Assembly: GCF_019665785.1 (NCBI RefSeq)
Contig: NZ_CP081149.1
Location: forward strand, 744,001-808,000
Source of the DNA: Deefgea piscis
GTDB lineage: Bacteria > Pseudomonadota > Gammaproteobacteria > Burkholderiales > Chitinibacteraceae
Direction: 5' to 3'
Length of the DNA stretch: 64,000 nt
How positions within the stretch are numbered: the stretch's first letter is position 1; each line of letters starts with the position of its first letter. Below are positions 48,994 through 59,013 of the stretch, one piece after another. A program made the position numbers and the translations under genes. The notes below the pieces were generated by a model, which was given only the letters and a program-made list of their open reading frames with translations, did not search any database and was not told the origin of the DNA.

Positions 48994-48997
48994 CGGT

Positions 48998-49255
48998 TTA
49001 GTCCTTAAAGTTATGCGTCACGGTGGCGTTCAGGTGAAAACCTTGGTAGTGATAGCCGTTTAATTTATTGGCTAAAACATCGCCCAGCGTATGCGGTGCT
49101 TCAGCGGGATATTGCACCAAGGCGATGACATTGCGCCCAGCCCCTTCGCTGACGGTAATTTCAGTCGGAATTGGTGCGCCCAATTGTTCGACCAAAAGTG
49201 CGACAACATCTTCACTACTCGTTGCAGGAGGGAAGTTACCAATAACAATTTTCAT
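48998..49255 (-). CDS. RRM-type RNA-binding small protein
   Basis: An 85-residue protein with the beta-alpha-beta pattern of a short RNA-recognition-motif domain: MKIVIGNFPPATSSEDVVALL (RNP2-like) and a weaker RNP1 region. Small RRM-type proteins occur in Neisseriales. A strong GAGGTGA site lies about eight bases before the ATG. It starts the ldhA-DctS-DctR run, ending five bases before ldhA. The function is not known. Confidence 0.7.
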   Translation of the reverse strand: MKIVIGNFPPATSSEDVVALLVEQLGAPIPTEITVSEGAGRNVIALVQYPAEAPHTLGDVLANKLNGYHYQGFHLNATVTHNFKD

Positions 49256-49343
49256 GATGAATCACCTCAATTTTAATGGTTGGTCAGACGAACAAGGATT
49301 TGTAACAACGGTTTTATTAAAGCCGGTATGTCATTAATTAAAA

Positions 49344-49389
49344 TCGTGCCTATCGGCGAAATGCCAAGTCGTAGCGACAATAGGCACGA
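49344..49389 (-). terminator. Terminator of slt
   Basis: TCGTGCCTAT (49344-49353) / ATAGGCACGA (49380-49389), 10 bp with a T-rich tail in the minus direction. Confidence 0.65.
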
Positions 49390-49394
49390 CATTT

Positions 49395-51287
49395 TTATTG
49401 TGCGGCAGGCACTTTATCTAAGCGTCGGTTCAATTGCGTTGGGCTGTCTTTAAAATAATGCGCGTAATGGCTGGCATTACTCAGTACTTTTTTCACGTAG
49501 TCGCGGGTTTCACCAAACGGAATGGTTTCAATGTAAATCGTCGGGTCTAGCTCGCGATCTGCGCGCCATTTTCTGGCATTGCCCGGGCCCGCGTTATAAC
49601 CCGCAGTAGCTAAAATCGCATTGCCGTTAAAGTTTTCCGCCCAATAGGCCAGGTAATAAGTGCCCATTTGCAGATTGCTGGTGACGTCAGTAATGTCGGC
49701 TGAGCTGAAGTCGCTGATTTTCATTTTACCTGCAACCCATTTGGCGGTATTGGGCATCAATTGCATTAAGCCCGCTGCGCCAGCACTAGAACGAATATCG
49801 CTAATAAAACGACTTTCTTGGCGCATTAAGCCATAAACCCACGCTGGATCTAAACCTTGCTCTTTAGCGGCTTGCTCGGCTTCTTCGCGATAGGGCGTTG
49901 GGTAGCGCAAGGTAAAGTCATGAATTTTTTGCGTGCGCTCGGCGGTATAAATACTGCGGTCGTACATTTTATTTTTACGGGCTAATTCAGCCGCGGCCAA
50001 CAATTGCGTATCGCTTAAGCCTTGCATGGCGAAATTCCATTCGCGATTAGCTTCAACTCGCCAGTTTTGCTGATTCAAGCTCAAAGCACGCACGACACCG
50101 GGTAGGGCCGCAACAGCATTGATTTCTTCAGGTTTGCTGGTGTAGGGCGCGCGTGATTCTTGCAGCATCGCGCCGAGTTTCTCTTGCGCTAATAAGCCGT
50201 AATAATCAAAGCCATCGGCTAATTTGAGGTAAATCTCATTGGCGGCATTGGTTTTATTTTGCGTCTCATAAGCGCGAGCTAGCCAATAGCGATAGGTGTT
50301 TTTGGCCTGTGTTTCTGCTGGAAGCGCCTTAATGCGAGATTCGACGGCATTCCAATCTTCGGCGCGTAGTGCTGAGCGAATAAACCAAGCTTGATCTTCT
50401 TCTTCTAAATCATTCATATCGGCTTTACTCAGCCAAAATGAGGCATTGGGATGGTGACGCCGCGCAGCGCTTAAGCCCAGTTGCTGCCAAGCAAAACGCT
50501 GATCTGCTGCGGATAAATTCGGGCTCAGTTGTTCAATAATTAGCGCGGCTTGTTCTGGGTTTTTGCGGCCAATTAACTCTAAAGCATAAAGTTGTAATTC
50601 AAGATTGGCACGGCCGGCGGCATTGAGTTGTTTAATTTGTTTGTCGGGTGCGCTATTGATTGCAGCCAGAGTTTTGGCAGAAAACTCGCTTGGGCTGCCA
50701 ACGCGGCTGCTGAGTTGTCGAGCAAAATCGGCGCGATTAGCCGCTAAAGCTTGGCGAATTCGCCACCATGCATCGTTTTCACTCAGGCTGCCATTGGCAA
50801 ATAAAGTATCAAAAATTGGATTACACGAGGCGGCGAGTGGTTTTGCGGTAAACCACAGGGCTTTATTGGCTTTAAGCGTTGAATTGTCGTTACGCGCTTG
50901 CGCAGCTTGGCTTTTAAAGCACTGCAATTCAGCCGATGGCGAATCGATCTTGGCGTATTCTTGCTCGAACGATGGCCATGCTTGGCGGCGGGCTAATTCT
51001 TTAATCCAGTCATCACGAAAGCGATTGGCCAGCGGCGTATTGGCGTAGCGATTTAAAAACTGATTGGCATCGTCTTCGCTGATTTGTTTTAGCTGCAGCG
51101 TGAGCCAATAGTAGTTTGGATACATTTCTAGCGGCTTGCCCTGATTGGCATCGCTGATTTGGGCCAGTCGCGGTAAATCGCGCGCGCGAACAGCTTGGCG
51201 CAGTTCATCTAAGTCGATGTTGGCAAAAGCGCTGGCGCTGAGTAATAAATGGCTACTGAGAAGTAGGGTAACTGAGAGTGCGCGCAT
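49395..51287 (-). CDS. slt: Soluble lytic murein transglycosylase (Slt70-like)
   Basis: A 630-residue periplasmic enzyme cleaving peptidoglycan glycan strands with formation of 1,6-anhydroMurNAc. The signal peptide (about residues 1-22, ending SASAFA) is followed by a long superhelical U/L domain (rich in Ala and Leu helices) and a C-terminal goose-type lysozyme-like domain. The catalytic Glu lies in GLMRQESRF (about residue 483), followed by SSAGAAGLMQLMPNTAKW. Standard Slt70 length. It is divergent from glyQ across 295 bases. Confidence 0.93.
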   Translation of the reverse strand: MRALSVTLLLSSHLLLSASAFANIDLDELRQAVRARDLPRLAQISDANQGKPLEMYPNYYWLTLQLKQISEDDANQFLNRYANTPLANRFRDDWIKELARRQAWPSFEQEYAKIDSPSAELQCFKSQAAQARNDNSTLKANKALWFTAKPLAASCNPIFDTLFANGSLSENDAWWRIRQALAANRADFARQLSSRVGSPSEFSAKTLAAINSAPDKQIKQLNAAGRANLELQLYALELIGRKNPEQAALIIEQLSPNLSAADQRFAWQQLGLSAARRHHPNASFWLSKADMNDLEEEDQAWFIRSALRAEDWNAVESRIKALPAETQAKNTYRYWLARAYETQNKTNAANEIYLKLADGFDYYGLLAQEKLGAMLQESRAPYTSKPEEINAVAALPGVVRALSLNQQNWRVEANREWNFAMQGLSDTQLLAAAELARKNKMYDRSIYTAERTQKIHDFTLRYPTPYREEAEQAAKEQGLDPAWVYGLMRQESRFISDIRSSAGAAGLMQLMPNTAKWVAGKMKISDFSSADITDVTSNLQMGTYYLAYWAENFNGNAILATAGYNAGPGNARKWRADRELDPTIYIETIPFGETRDYVKKVLSNASHYAHYFKDSPTQLNRRLDKVPAAQ

Positions 51288-51582
51288 AGAAATTAAACCG
51301 TGAAGGTGGCGTGCTGGACGCCAAAAAGCTTAAGCATAACAAGAACGCCGACTTTCTGGCGCGCTTATCTACAATATTTCTGAGTAAAGGCGTAAGAAAA
51401 CGTTTTTTGCTGGGTGGCGCAGTGTTTTTTAGCCCATTTGCAGCGCGAAGCGGCTTTGTTGCGGCGCTAAGGCGCGGTGAAATTGCCACGCCGCGACGCT
51501 CATTGCGAGCGAGCTGCCACGATGGCGGCAAAAACAGGTAGAATTCATTGATTAAAGAACTGTGCCGTGCGCCAAGAATCCT
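51288..51582. other. Divergent region between slt and glyQ
   Basis: A 295-base gap with no gene. It contains GC-rich short dyads (CGCTC/GAGCG near 51500) but no clear T-box or riboswitch architecture. Promoters for slt and glyQ must lie here; none is obvious. Confidence 0.4.
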
Positions 51583-52476
51583 ATGCTGACTTTTCAGGAA
51601 ATCCTTCTCAAGCTCCAAACCTACTGGGCTGGGCACGGCTGTGCCTTGCTGCAGCCTTATGATATCGAAGTAGGTGCAGGAACCTTTCATACTGCGACCT
51701 TTTTGCGCTCAATCGGCCCAGAGCCTTGGAATGCCGCTTATGTGCAACCTTGCCGCCGTCCAAAAGATGGGCGTTATGGTGAAAATCCAAATCGTTGCCA
51801 GCATTATTACCAATACCAAGTGGTACTCAAGCCATCGCCGGACAATATCCAAGAATTATATCTAGGGTCATTGCAAGAGCTGGGTATCGACACCTCAGTG
51901 CACGATGTGCGCTTTGTTGAAGACGACTGGGAAAGCCCAACCTTGGGCGCTTGGGGTCTGGGTTGGGAAGTGTGGCTTAACGGTATGGAAGTCACGCAGT
52001 TTACTTACTTCCAGCAAGTGGGCGGTCTAGATTGCAAGCCGGTATTGGGCGAGATCACTTATGGTGTCGAGCGTCTAGCGATGTACCTGCAGGGGGTAGA
52101 TAGTATCTACGACATCGTTTGGACGGTGTACCCGAATGGTCAAAAAGTCACTTATGGCGATATTTATCACCAAAACGAAGTCGAGCAATCGATTTATAAC
52201 TTCGAGCAATCGAATGTGCCGTTTTTGTTTGATCAATTCAACCATTTTGAATCTGAAGCCAAACGCTTGATCGACGGCGGCTTAGCCTTGCCCGGTTTTG
52301 AAATGGTGATGAAATGCTCGCATATGTTCAATTTACTGGATGCGCGTGGCGCGATTTCAGTGACTGAGCGTGCCGCTTATATTGGCCGAGTTCGCAATCT
52401 AGCGCGTCTGGTGGCGCAAGCGTATCACGACAGCCGCGAAGCATTGGGCTTCCCAATGTGCCAATTGCCGGAATAA
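51583..52476 (+). CDS. glyQ: Glycyl-tRNA synthetase alpha subunit
   Basis: The catalytic alpha chain of the heterotetrameric bacterial GlyRS, charging tRNA-Gly. Class II signature stretches are present: [30 protein letters not shown] (N-terminal), [26 protein letters not shown] (motif 2 region) and the [18 protein letters not shown] motif 3. The start [11 protein letters not shown] at 51583 is the family start. 297 residues. glyS follows after a short lipoprotein gene. Confidence 0.96.
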   Translation: MLTFQEILLKLQTYWAGHGCALLQPYDIEVGAGTFHTATFLRSIGPEPWNAAYVQPCRRPKDGRYGENPNRCQHYYQYQVVLKPSPDNIQELYLGSLQELGIDTSVHDVRFVEDDWESPTLGAWGLGWEVWLNGMEVTQFTYFQQVGGLDCKPVLGEITYGVERLAMYLQGVDSIYDIVWTVYPNGQKVTYGDIYHQNEVEQSIYNFEQSNVPFLFDQFNHFESEAKRLIDGGLALPGFEMVMKCSHMFNLLDARGAISVTERAAYIGRVRNLARLVAQAYHDSREALGFPMCQLPE

Positions 52477-52492
52477 TCCACAGGGGCTCGCC

Positions 52493-52984
52493 ATGTTGCT
52501 TCGTTGCAGTTTACTCAGCGCAGTATTGCTATTGAGTGCTTGCGATAAGAAATTCAATGACGGCGTGAAGGGCCCTGTTGCCGTGCCATATGCCAAGGCG
52601 GAATGGCGTAGTTATGGCAAAACTGCGGATTTTGAAATGCTGGTCGATGCCAATTCAGTGCAGCATGATCCGCAATATTCAGAAGCCAACTACACCTTTG
52701 TTTGGATGTTGCAGCGATTTAATACCGATCAAACTGACGAAGTCGGCCAAGGCCAATATCGGCTGAAGTACACACGCTCAGCGATCCATTGTGACTCTGG
52801 CCGTATGGCTGGCGTGGCCGTGGCTTTGCACGATAGCGAAGACGAAGAAGTCGCCCGTTATGATGTACCGGGGTTTCAGTGGGAATTCACCGACCCGGCC
52901 AAAGACAGCTATGGCGCTGATTTTATTCGACAAGTCTGCAAGATCATGAGCGACAAAGACGCCGCACAACAAGATGACGCTTAG
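52493..52984 (+). CDS. Lipoprotein with surface-adhesin E-like domain
   Basis: A 163-residue protein with a lipoprotein signal ending in LLSAC (Cys about residue 17). The central fold contains FEMLVDANSVQHD and YRLKYTRSAIHCDSGRMAGVAVALHDSE, a pattern seen in small exported surface-adhesin E-like and stress-related proteins of betaproteobacteria. It lies between glyQ and glyS, where such lipoproteins are common in this group. The function is unknown. Confidence 0.7.
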   Translation: MLLRCSLLSAVLLLSACDKKFNDGVKGPVAVPYAKAEWRSYGKTADFEMLVDANSVQHDPQYSEANYTFVWMLQRFNTDQTDEVGQGQYRLKYTRSAIHCDSGRMAGVAVALHDSEDEEVARYDVPGFQWEFTDPAKDSYGADFIRQVCKIMSDKDAAQQDDA

Positions 52985-53028
52985 GTCAACGACCCGCTGG
53001 GCAATGAACTTAAAAAAAGAGAAACAGC

Positions 53029-55097
53029 ATGAACCCAACACTGCTTATTGAATTATTAACGGAAGAACTCCCCCCAAGGCGCTGCCTAAATTGGGCGCGG
53101 TGTTTGCCGACACAATTTTTGCTGAATTACAAAAAATGGGCTTTGTCCCAGCGGATGCGCAATACACCACATTTGCGAGCCCACGCCGTTTGGCAGTGAG
53201 CATTGCTAATGTGGCGGCAGTTCAGCTTGAACAAGCCATTGAAAAACGCGGTCCAGCGGTTGTAGCTGGTTTTAAAGACGGTCAGCCAACACCGGCCTTG
53301 CTTGGGTTTGCGCGCTCTTGCGGCTTGGCGGCTGACGCAGTCAATAGCTTAGAAAAGCTGCACGACGGCAAGCAAGAAGTGTTTGTTTTCCGTATGACCA
53401 AAGCCGGCCAAGCATTAGACGAAGTGCTGGCTGGTATTGTCGCTGCGGCATTAAAAAAACTACCCGCGCCAAAATTAATGCGCTGGGGTGATCGTGACGG
53501 CCAATTTATTCGTCCGGTGCATGGCTTGATGATGTTGCACGGCGATGCCTTGATTGCTGGACAAATTTTGCACCTGAACTCACGACGCAGCACATTGGGG
53601 CATCGCTTTTTATCGAGCGGTGAGCTGGTGCTGTCTAATGCCGATGATTACGCGCGTTTGCTCAATGAGCAAGGCCGCGTTATTGCCAGCTTTACCGAGC
53701 GCCGAGCCTTAATCGGTGAACAACTGCAGGCGGCCGCCGCGGCACTCAATGCCACGATTGCTGCTGATGATGCTCTGTTTGACGAAGTAACTGCCTTGGT
53801 GGAATGGCCAGTGGTGTTGAAAGGGGAATTTGAAGCTGAGTTTCTCGACGTGCCACAAGAGTGCTTGATTTTGACTATGCAACAAAATCAAAAATATTTC
53901 CCGCTGCTCGATGCTAATGGCAAATTGATGAATCAATTTTTGCTGGTATCGAATTTGCAAACGGCTGATCCTAGCCACATTATCAACGGCAATGAACGCG
54001 TGTTGCGCGCACGATTATCTGATGCGCAATTCTTTTTTGAGCAAGATAAAAAAGCCAAACTCGATACCCGCGTCGGCAAATTAGCCAATGTGGTTTACCA
54101 CAATAAAATTGGTTCGCAACTGGAGCGCGTTCAGCGCTTGGAAAGCATTGCCGGTGAAATCGCCAAATTACTCGGCGCTGATGTCGGTAAAGCCACACGT
54201 GCGGCTTACTTGGCCAAGGCCGATTTGTCGACCGATATGGTGGGTGAGTTTCCAGAGTTGCAAGGGATTATGGGGCAATATTATGCCGTGCATGATGCTG
54301 AAGATGCGGATGTAGCGTATGCGATTGCAGCCCATTACAAACCTAAGTTTGCGGGCGATACCCTACCAGAAGGCGCGACAGCACAAGCGGTTTCTTTGGC
54401 CGATAAATTAGAAACCTTAGTCGGCATTTACGGTATTGGCTTGATTCCGACTGGCGACAAAGATCCATTTGCATTACGCCGCGCAGCGCTGGGTGTATTG
54501 CGGATTTTGCTCGAGCAGCCACTCGATTTGAAAGCTTTACTCAATATTGCTGAAGCCAGCTTCCCAGCGGGCTTAATTAAAGCCGGCACGGTCGATGGTT
54601 TGTATGGCTTTATGTTGGAACGTCTGAAAAACTTATTGGCGGCGGAATACCCAGCAGCGGATATCGATGCGGTGTTGGCCAAATCGCTGACGTGCTTTGA
54701 CGACCTCACCGTACGTTTGGCGGCGGTCGCTGAATTTAAAGCTTTACCAGAAAGCGCGGCGCTCGCTGCGGCAAATAAACGCATTCGCAATATTCTGAAA
54801 AAAGTCGAAGGCGATTTGCCGGCATTAAATGCCGCTTTAATTGGCGCCGGTGCCGAACAAGCCTTGTTTGCTCAATTGCAAGCTTTGCAACCGGCGGTTG
54901 AAAGCGCATTGGCGGTCAACGACTTTACTAGTGCACTCAAGCAATTGGCGGCATTTAAAGCGCCAGTGGATGCCTTTTTTGATTCGGTAATGGTCATGAG
55001 CGACGATTTGGCCGAGCGTGGCAATCGTTTAGCGTTGTTGTCGCAACTGGCTGATTTGATGAATCGCGTTGCCGAATTATCATTATTGGCCGATTAA
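53029..55097 (+). CDS. glyS: Glycyl-tRNA synthetase beta subunit, with an N-terminal frameshift
   Basis: The beta subunit supplies the tRNA-binding half of GlyRS. An ATG at 53029 starts MNPTLLIELLTEELPP, the expected family N terminus, but frame is lost at 53070-53079: six C then AA, followed by GGCGCTGCC. One extra base there would give LPPKALPKLGAVFADT and join the long frame that begins at 53091 and runs to 55097. The remaining 668 residues look normal (HD-like domain and C-terminal DALR/anticodon-binding region). GlyS is essential, so this is probably a sequence error or a slippage site, not a dead gene. Confidence 0.88.
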
Positions 55098-55217
55098 ATT
55101 GGCTGACGGCGGATTGAGCGTGCAGCTTCATGTGCGATTGATCCGCTGATTTTATTGGTCTTATTCGTCGCTGAGGACGAAAATCTCGCTCGATATTCAA
55201 GGTTAAGGATGCAAAAA

Positions 55218-55760
55218 ATGAAACTCTTAATTTTGGATCGGGATGGCGTCATCAATGCAGACAGTCCTGATTATATTAAGATGCCCGAAGAGTGGCTGCC
55301 GATTGCGGGTAGTTTAAATGCGATTGGTGAACTCACGCGAGCAGGCTGGACTTTGGTGGTCGCGACTAACCAAAGTGCAATTGGACGCGGCATGATTGAT
55401 GTGGCCACACTCAATCAAATTCACAGCAAAATGCATAAAGCGGTGCATCACGCTGGCGGTCATTTGGACGCGGTTTTTTTCTGTCCGCATGCGCCAGATA
55501 GTGGCTGCAGTTGTCGCAAACCGGCGCCTGGTTTGATTTTAGATATTGCCAAGCGCTTTCGTGTTGATGTCAAAGATTGTTATATGGTCGGCGATTCACT
55601 GCGTGATTTACAAGCGATTGCGACAGCGGGCGGGCGCGCTATTTTAGTTAGAACCGGCAATGGCATGAAAACCGAAGTCCGTGGCAATTTACCCAATGGT
55701 ACTTTGATTTTTGATGATTTGGCGGCTGCCGCCAATTGGCTAATGTATTCGGCAGATTAA
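55218..55760 (+). CDS. gmhB: D-glycero-beta-D-manno-heptose 1,7-bisphosphate 7-phosphatase
   Basis: A HAD-family phosphatase in ADP-heptose synthesis. The nucleophile and acid are in LDRDGVIN (Asp9, Asp11 region), the Zn loop has CPHAPDSGCSCRKPAPG, and GDSLRDLQAI is the terminal HAD motif. 180 residues from the ATG at 55218, with AAGG about nine bases upstream. gmhB-plsC-YgjP after glyQS is a common betaproteobacterial order. Heptose partners rfaE2 and waaC are at other sites in the window. Confidence 0.94.
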   Translation: MKLLILDRDGVINADSPDYIKMPEEWLPIAGSLNAIGELTRAGWTLVVATNQSAIGRGMIDVATLNQIHSKMHKAVHHAGGHLDAVFFCPHAPDSGCSCRKPAPGLILDIAKRFRVDVKDCYMVGDSLRDLQAIATAGGRAILVRTGNGMKTEVRGNLPNGTLIFDDLAAAANWLMYSAD

Positions 55761-55770
55761 GCTGCTGCCG

Positions 55771-55803
55771 CTCAAACCATCAGCTGCGGGTGGTTTGAGT
55801 TTT
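55771..55803 (+). terminator. Terminator between gmhB and plsC
   Basis: CTCAAACCA (55771-55779) / TGGTTTGAG (55791-55799) with an 11-base loop and four T. Confidence 0.6.
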
Positions 55804-55871
55804 CGCTTATTTTTACTAGCGCTGTCGTTGTTAGTTTTCCCATTCTGCTTTTTTTCGCGAGTCTACGTTAC

Positions 55872-56609
55872 ATGATCTGGTTGCGCTCTATTTTGTATTG
55901 GTTGCTACTCATTATCATTACGCCGGTTTTTACCTTGATCGCCATTGTGATTTTGCCGCTGCCTGCTGTGATGCGAAATCGAATTATTCGCTGGTGGTCG
56001 GTGATTTTACTCAAATGGTTACACCTCACTTGCGGGCTTAAATTTCGGGTGGAAGGCGCAGAAAATATTCCCGAAGGGCCAATGATGATTATGTGTAAAC
56101 ATCAATCGGCGTGGGAAACCATGGCGCTGCAATTGATTTTCCCGCCGCAAGTGTGGGTCATGAAACGCGAATTACTCAAAATGCCATTTTTTGGCTGGGC
56201 ATTGGCGACTACATCGCCGATTGCGATTGATCGCGGCCAGCGCGCTGCCGCGCAGCGGCAATTGATGGAGCAAGGTAAAGATCGTTTAGCCAAAGGTTTA
56301 TGGATTGTGATCTTTCCAGAAGGGACGCGAATTAAACCCGGTGAGCGTGGTCAATATAAACAAGGTGGCGCGCGCTTGGCATTGGATTTGAATGTACCGA
56401 TTGTGCCCGTGGCGATGAATTCGGGTGAGTTTTGGCCGAAAAATTCTTTTTTAAAATGGCCGGGAGAAATCACGGTGCGCGTGGGTGCGCCGATTGCTTC
56501 GGAAGGTAAAAAATCCTTAGAGCTGATTAAAGAAGTCGAAAACTGGATCGAAGGGCAGATGGACGAAATCAGCGGCCGTGGCCCGTGTTTTGAGCAGAAA
56601 AAAACATAG
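55872..56609 (+). CDS. plsC: 1-acyl-sn-glycerol-3-phosphate acyltransferase
   Basis: An inner-membrane acyltransferase converting lysophosphatidate to phosphatidate. An N-terminal membrane helix is followed by motif I KHQSAWET. This reads H-x4-E instead of the usual H-x4-D, a common variant in betaproteobacterial PlsC-like proteins to my knowledge. Motif III FPEGTR and motif IV region VPIVPVAMNSGEFW are present. 245 residues. GpsA (18.0 kb) makes the upstream precursor. Confidence 0.88.
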   Translation: MIWLRSILYWLLLIIITPVFTLIAIVILPLPAVMRNRIIRWWSVILLKWLHLTCGLKFRVEGAENIPEGPMMIMCKHQSAWETMALQLIFPPQVWVMKRELLKMPFFGWALATTSPIAIDRGQRAAAQRQLMEQGKDRLAKGLWIVIFPEGTRIKPGERGQYKQGGARLALDLNVPIVPVAMNSGEFWPKNSFLKWPGEITVRVGAPIASEGKKSLELIKEVENWIEGQMDEISGRGPCFEQKKT

Positions 56610-56617
56610 GTATTTAC

Positions 56618-57307
56618 TTGCAGTACATATTTAAAAATAGCTCTGGCGATATACCCTATCAAGTGAAGCGTAGCTCGCGGCGGCGAAGTATTGGTTTAAA
56701 AATCGATACGCAAGGCTTAACGGTGATTTTGCCGCAAGGCGCTGCCGAGCGTGAGGCCGAACGAGTGATCCAACTCAAGTTAGCGTGGGTGCGCGCTAAA
56801 TTGGCCGAACGGCGCGATGCGCCAGCGCTCGTGCTGCCGAATTTATGCTGGGGGGCGAGCGCCCTTTATCTGGGCGAGCCATTGGTGTTGCAACCGGCGT
56901 TACGCAGCCAACTTAGCGCTGGGGTGTTGTCGTTATGCGCGGCCAACGAAGCTAAAATTGCACCCGCTTTAATTCGCTTTTATCAACGTGCAGCCCAAGT
57001 GTATTTGGCTGAGCGCTTGGCATTGTGGTCAGAGCGCATGGCGCTGCAGCCCCAAAAGTGGCAGTTGTCATCGGCCAAAACCCGCTGGGGCAGTTGCACT
57101 GCGGCGGGTGACATTCGCTTGAATTGGCGCTTAATGCAAGCGCCAGCCAGCGTGATTGATTATGTGGTGATTCACGAATTGGCGCATTTGGCACAAATGA
57201 ATCATTCGGCCCGTTTTTGGGCGATTGTTGCCAAAGCCTGCCCAAATTGGAAAACTGAACGTGATTGGCTCAAGCAGCATGCCGTGGCCTTGCTGGCTTG
57301 GGGCTAA
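56618..57307 (+). CDS. YgjP-like metallopeptidase (DUF45, M48-related)
   Basis: A 229-residue protein with the zinc-protease motif HELAHLAQMNHS (HExxH plus a later His, about residues 186-197), TRWGSCTAAGDIRLNW upstream and RRRSIGLKI near the N terminus. This is the DUF45/YgjP architecture. The start is TTG at 56618, seven bases after AGG; no ATG fits. It follows plsC by eight bases and is probably co-transcribed. The substrate is unknown. Confidence 0.85.
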   Translation: MQYIFKNSSGDIPYQVKRSSRRRSIGLKIDTQGLTVILPQGAAEREAERVIQLKLAWVRAKLAERRDAPALVLPNLCWGASALYLGEPLVLQPALRSQLSAGVLSLCAANEAKIAPALIRFYQRAAQVYLAERLALWSERMALQPQKWQLSSAKTRWGSCTAAGDIRLNWRLMQAPASVIDYVVIHELAHLAQMNHSARFWAIVAKACPNWKTERDWLKQHAVALLAWG

Positions 57308-57486
57308 TTTGGGTTTGGTCTTTAAAAGCAGGCTTAGCCTTATCACTTCGCCGCGCTTATCTGCGCGGGTTCAGCATCTCATTTTGCTTATTTCTCTGCT
57401 CATCCTTAATAGTCATTGTTTTAAATTGAGTTGTGAAGTCGCCGCCGCTCGCCAAAAAATCAAAAACGCCAGACGTCATTGACTGA

Positions 57487-57756
57487 CTATTGATCTATAA
57501 GTGGCACGACTTCGACGCTGGCTTGCGGTGTAGGGCTTGGGGTATTGCTCGCAGGCTTGGATGCGCTCATCGCATCGATTGCCATACCCCCGGCAGCAAC
57601 CGTTCCGGTTGCCACCATTTTGGTCGCGTCATAAGCCAAGCCAACCGCGCTGGTAGTCACGCCAACGGCAACTGAACTAACTAGGGCCGCGGTAGTCACA
57701 ACGGCACAACCATTGAGAAATAAGGTCAAGCAAAGCACGATGGATAATTTAAACAC
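57487..57756 (-). CDS. Small lipoprotein of unknown function
   Basis: An 89-residue protein with the lipobox LNGC (Cys17) and a body rich in Ala, Val, Thr and Ser without known domains, including repeated hydrophobic Ala-Val patterns (VTTAALVSSVAVGVTTSAVG). Such short Ala/Val-rich lipoproteins are common in betaproteobacteria. The start is a GTG at 57756. It is convergent with the YgjP gene and divergent from waaC. Confidence 0.65.
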   Translation of the reverse strand: MFKLSIVLCLTLFLNGCAVVTTAALVSSVAVGVTTSAVGLAYDATKMVATGTVAAGGMAIDAMSASKPASNTPSPTPQASVEVVPLIDQ

Positions 57757-58025
57757 TCGGTAATCCGCAATCGATAGAAAGGCATGGATTGTCGGCGACT
57801 TGGCGCGATTGGTCGAGATAAAAAAGCACTCAGTAAAAAACTGTAAGGGAGTAGATATTACTAGGTAGATCTGGTTTAATCCATTGCGATTGATTTTAAT
57901 GCTCGCTGCTTAAATGATTGGCGACGATGCCTTGCTAAACAATAATGGTTTTTTATTTAGCGATTTAATCGAATTTATTTAGATTCCCCGTTTTTGTTTT
58001 TGTAAAATTAAGCATTTAGGTAAGA

Positions 58026-58982
58026 ATGAAAAAAATTCTGATTGCAAAACTCACCTCGCTGGGTGATATTTTATTCGTCATGCCAATGATTAGTGATATT
58101 CAATATCATTTCCCAGACGCACAGATTGATTGGTTGGTGGATGCGCAATTTGCTGAGTTGCCGGCAATGCATCCGGCAATTAATCGAGTGATAGCCGTGC
58201 CTTTGCGCGGCTATAGGCGTAAATCAATCCGGCAAAATTGGCATGTTATTCAATCGGCAATTAAGCAATTGCGTTGTGAGCATTACGATGTCATTTTAGA
58301 TTGTCATGGCATGATTAAATCGGCGTTATTTAGTCAAGTTGCTAAAGCCAAATTAATTATTGGGCCACCCGATTATCGTTTAGGAGAAAAGGCCGCGCGT
58401 TGGGCTTATCATCGGCAAGTGGTGCCTGATGCCAATTTGCCCGCAGTCGCTTGGTATCGCAGTTATGCCGCATTAGCACTGAATTATTCAATTGAAACTG
58501 AAATTGATTTTGGTCTGCAAGCCGATGAATGTTTACCGAGCTGGCTGCCGGCCAATCGTCCGTATGTGATGTGTTTTCATGCCGCATCCAAGGCCGAAAA
58601 AACTTGGCCAGTGGCGCAATGGTTAGAGGTATTGCAGCCCCTAGAACAGCAGGGCGTGATGGCGATTTTGCCATGGGGCACCGAGGGCGAATATGCGGTG
58701 GCTCAGCAAATCGCAGCGGGATTAAAACTGGCGATGGTGCCGCCTAAATTGACGATTGCTCAGATTGCCAGTTTGATTCGCCATGCTGATTGGTCGATTG
58801 GGGTGGATACCGGCATGACGCATTTGGCAGAAAACATGGGCCGCGCCACGATTGCGCTGTATACGCAAACCGATTCGGCCAGCTATCACCCAGTGTGGAA
58901 TACCCAAGCTTATTCTTTGGGTGGGCAAGGGGTAGTTCCACAGGCGAAGCAAGTGTTAGCCATTATGGGTATTGCTGCCTAA
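58026..58982 (+). CDS. waaC: LPS heptosyltransferase I
   Basis: A glycosyltransferase family 9 enzyme adding the first heptose to Kdo2-lipid A at the inner membrane. It has the N-terminal KILIAKLTSLGDILFVMPMISDI (with the catalytic-region Asp), HAASKAEKTWP (about residue 186) and the ADP-heptose-binding SIGVDTGMTHLAENMG. 318 residues. The gene overlaps at its 3' end with a shared hairpin and is convergent with dgt. It belongs to the same pathway as gmhB and rfaE2. Confidence 0.93.
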   Translation: MKKILIAKLTSLGDILFVMPMISDIQYHFPDAQIDWLVDAQFAELPAMHPAINRVIAVPLRGYRRKSIRQNWHVIQSAIKQLRCEHYDVILDCHGMIKSALFSQVAKAKLIIGPPDYRLGEKAARWAYHRQVVPDANLPAVAWYRSYAALALNYSIETEIDFGLQADECLPSWLPANRPYVMCFHAASKAEKTWPVAQWLEVLQPLEQQGVMAILPWGTEGEYAVAQQIAAGLKLAMVPPKLTIAQIASLIRHADWSIGVDTGMTHLAENMGRATIALYTQTDSASYHPVWNTQAYSLGGQGVVPQAKQVLAIMGIAA

Positions 58983-59013
58983 TCATTGTATTTAATGATT
59001 TAGGCGGCAATAC
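58969..59013. terminator. Shared convergent terminator of waaC and dgt
   Basis: GTATTGCTGCCTAATCATT (58969-58987) pairs with the reverse complement at 58994-59013, with one wobble and one bulge. It covers the waaC stop codon. Confidence 0.6.

Noticed and set aside
55872..56609. H-x4-E in place of H-x4-D in PlsC as loss of function
   Set aside because: The rest of the enzyme is intact and, to my knowledge, this variant is common in betaproteobacterial PlsC-like proteins.
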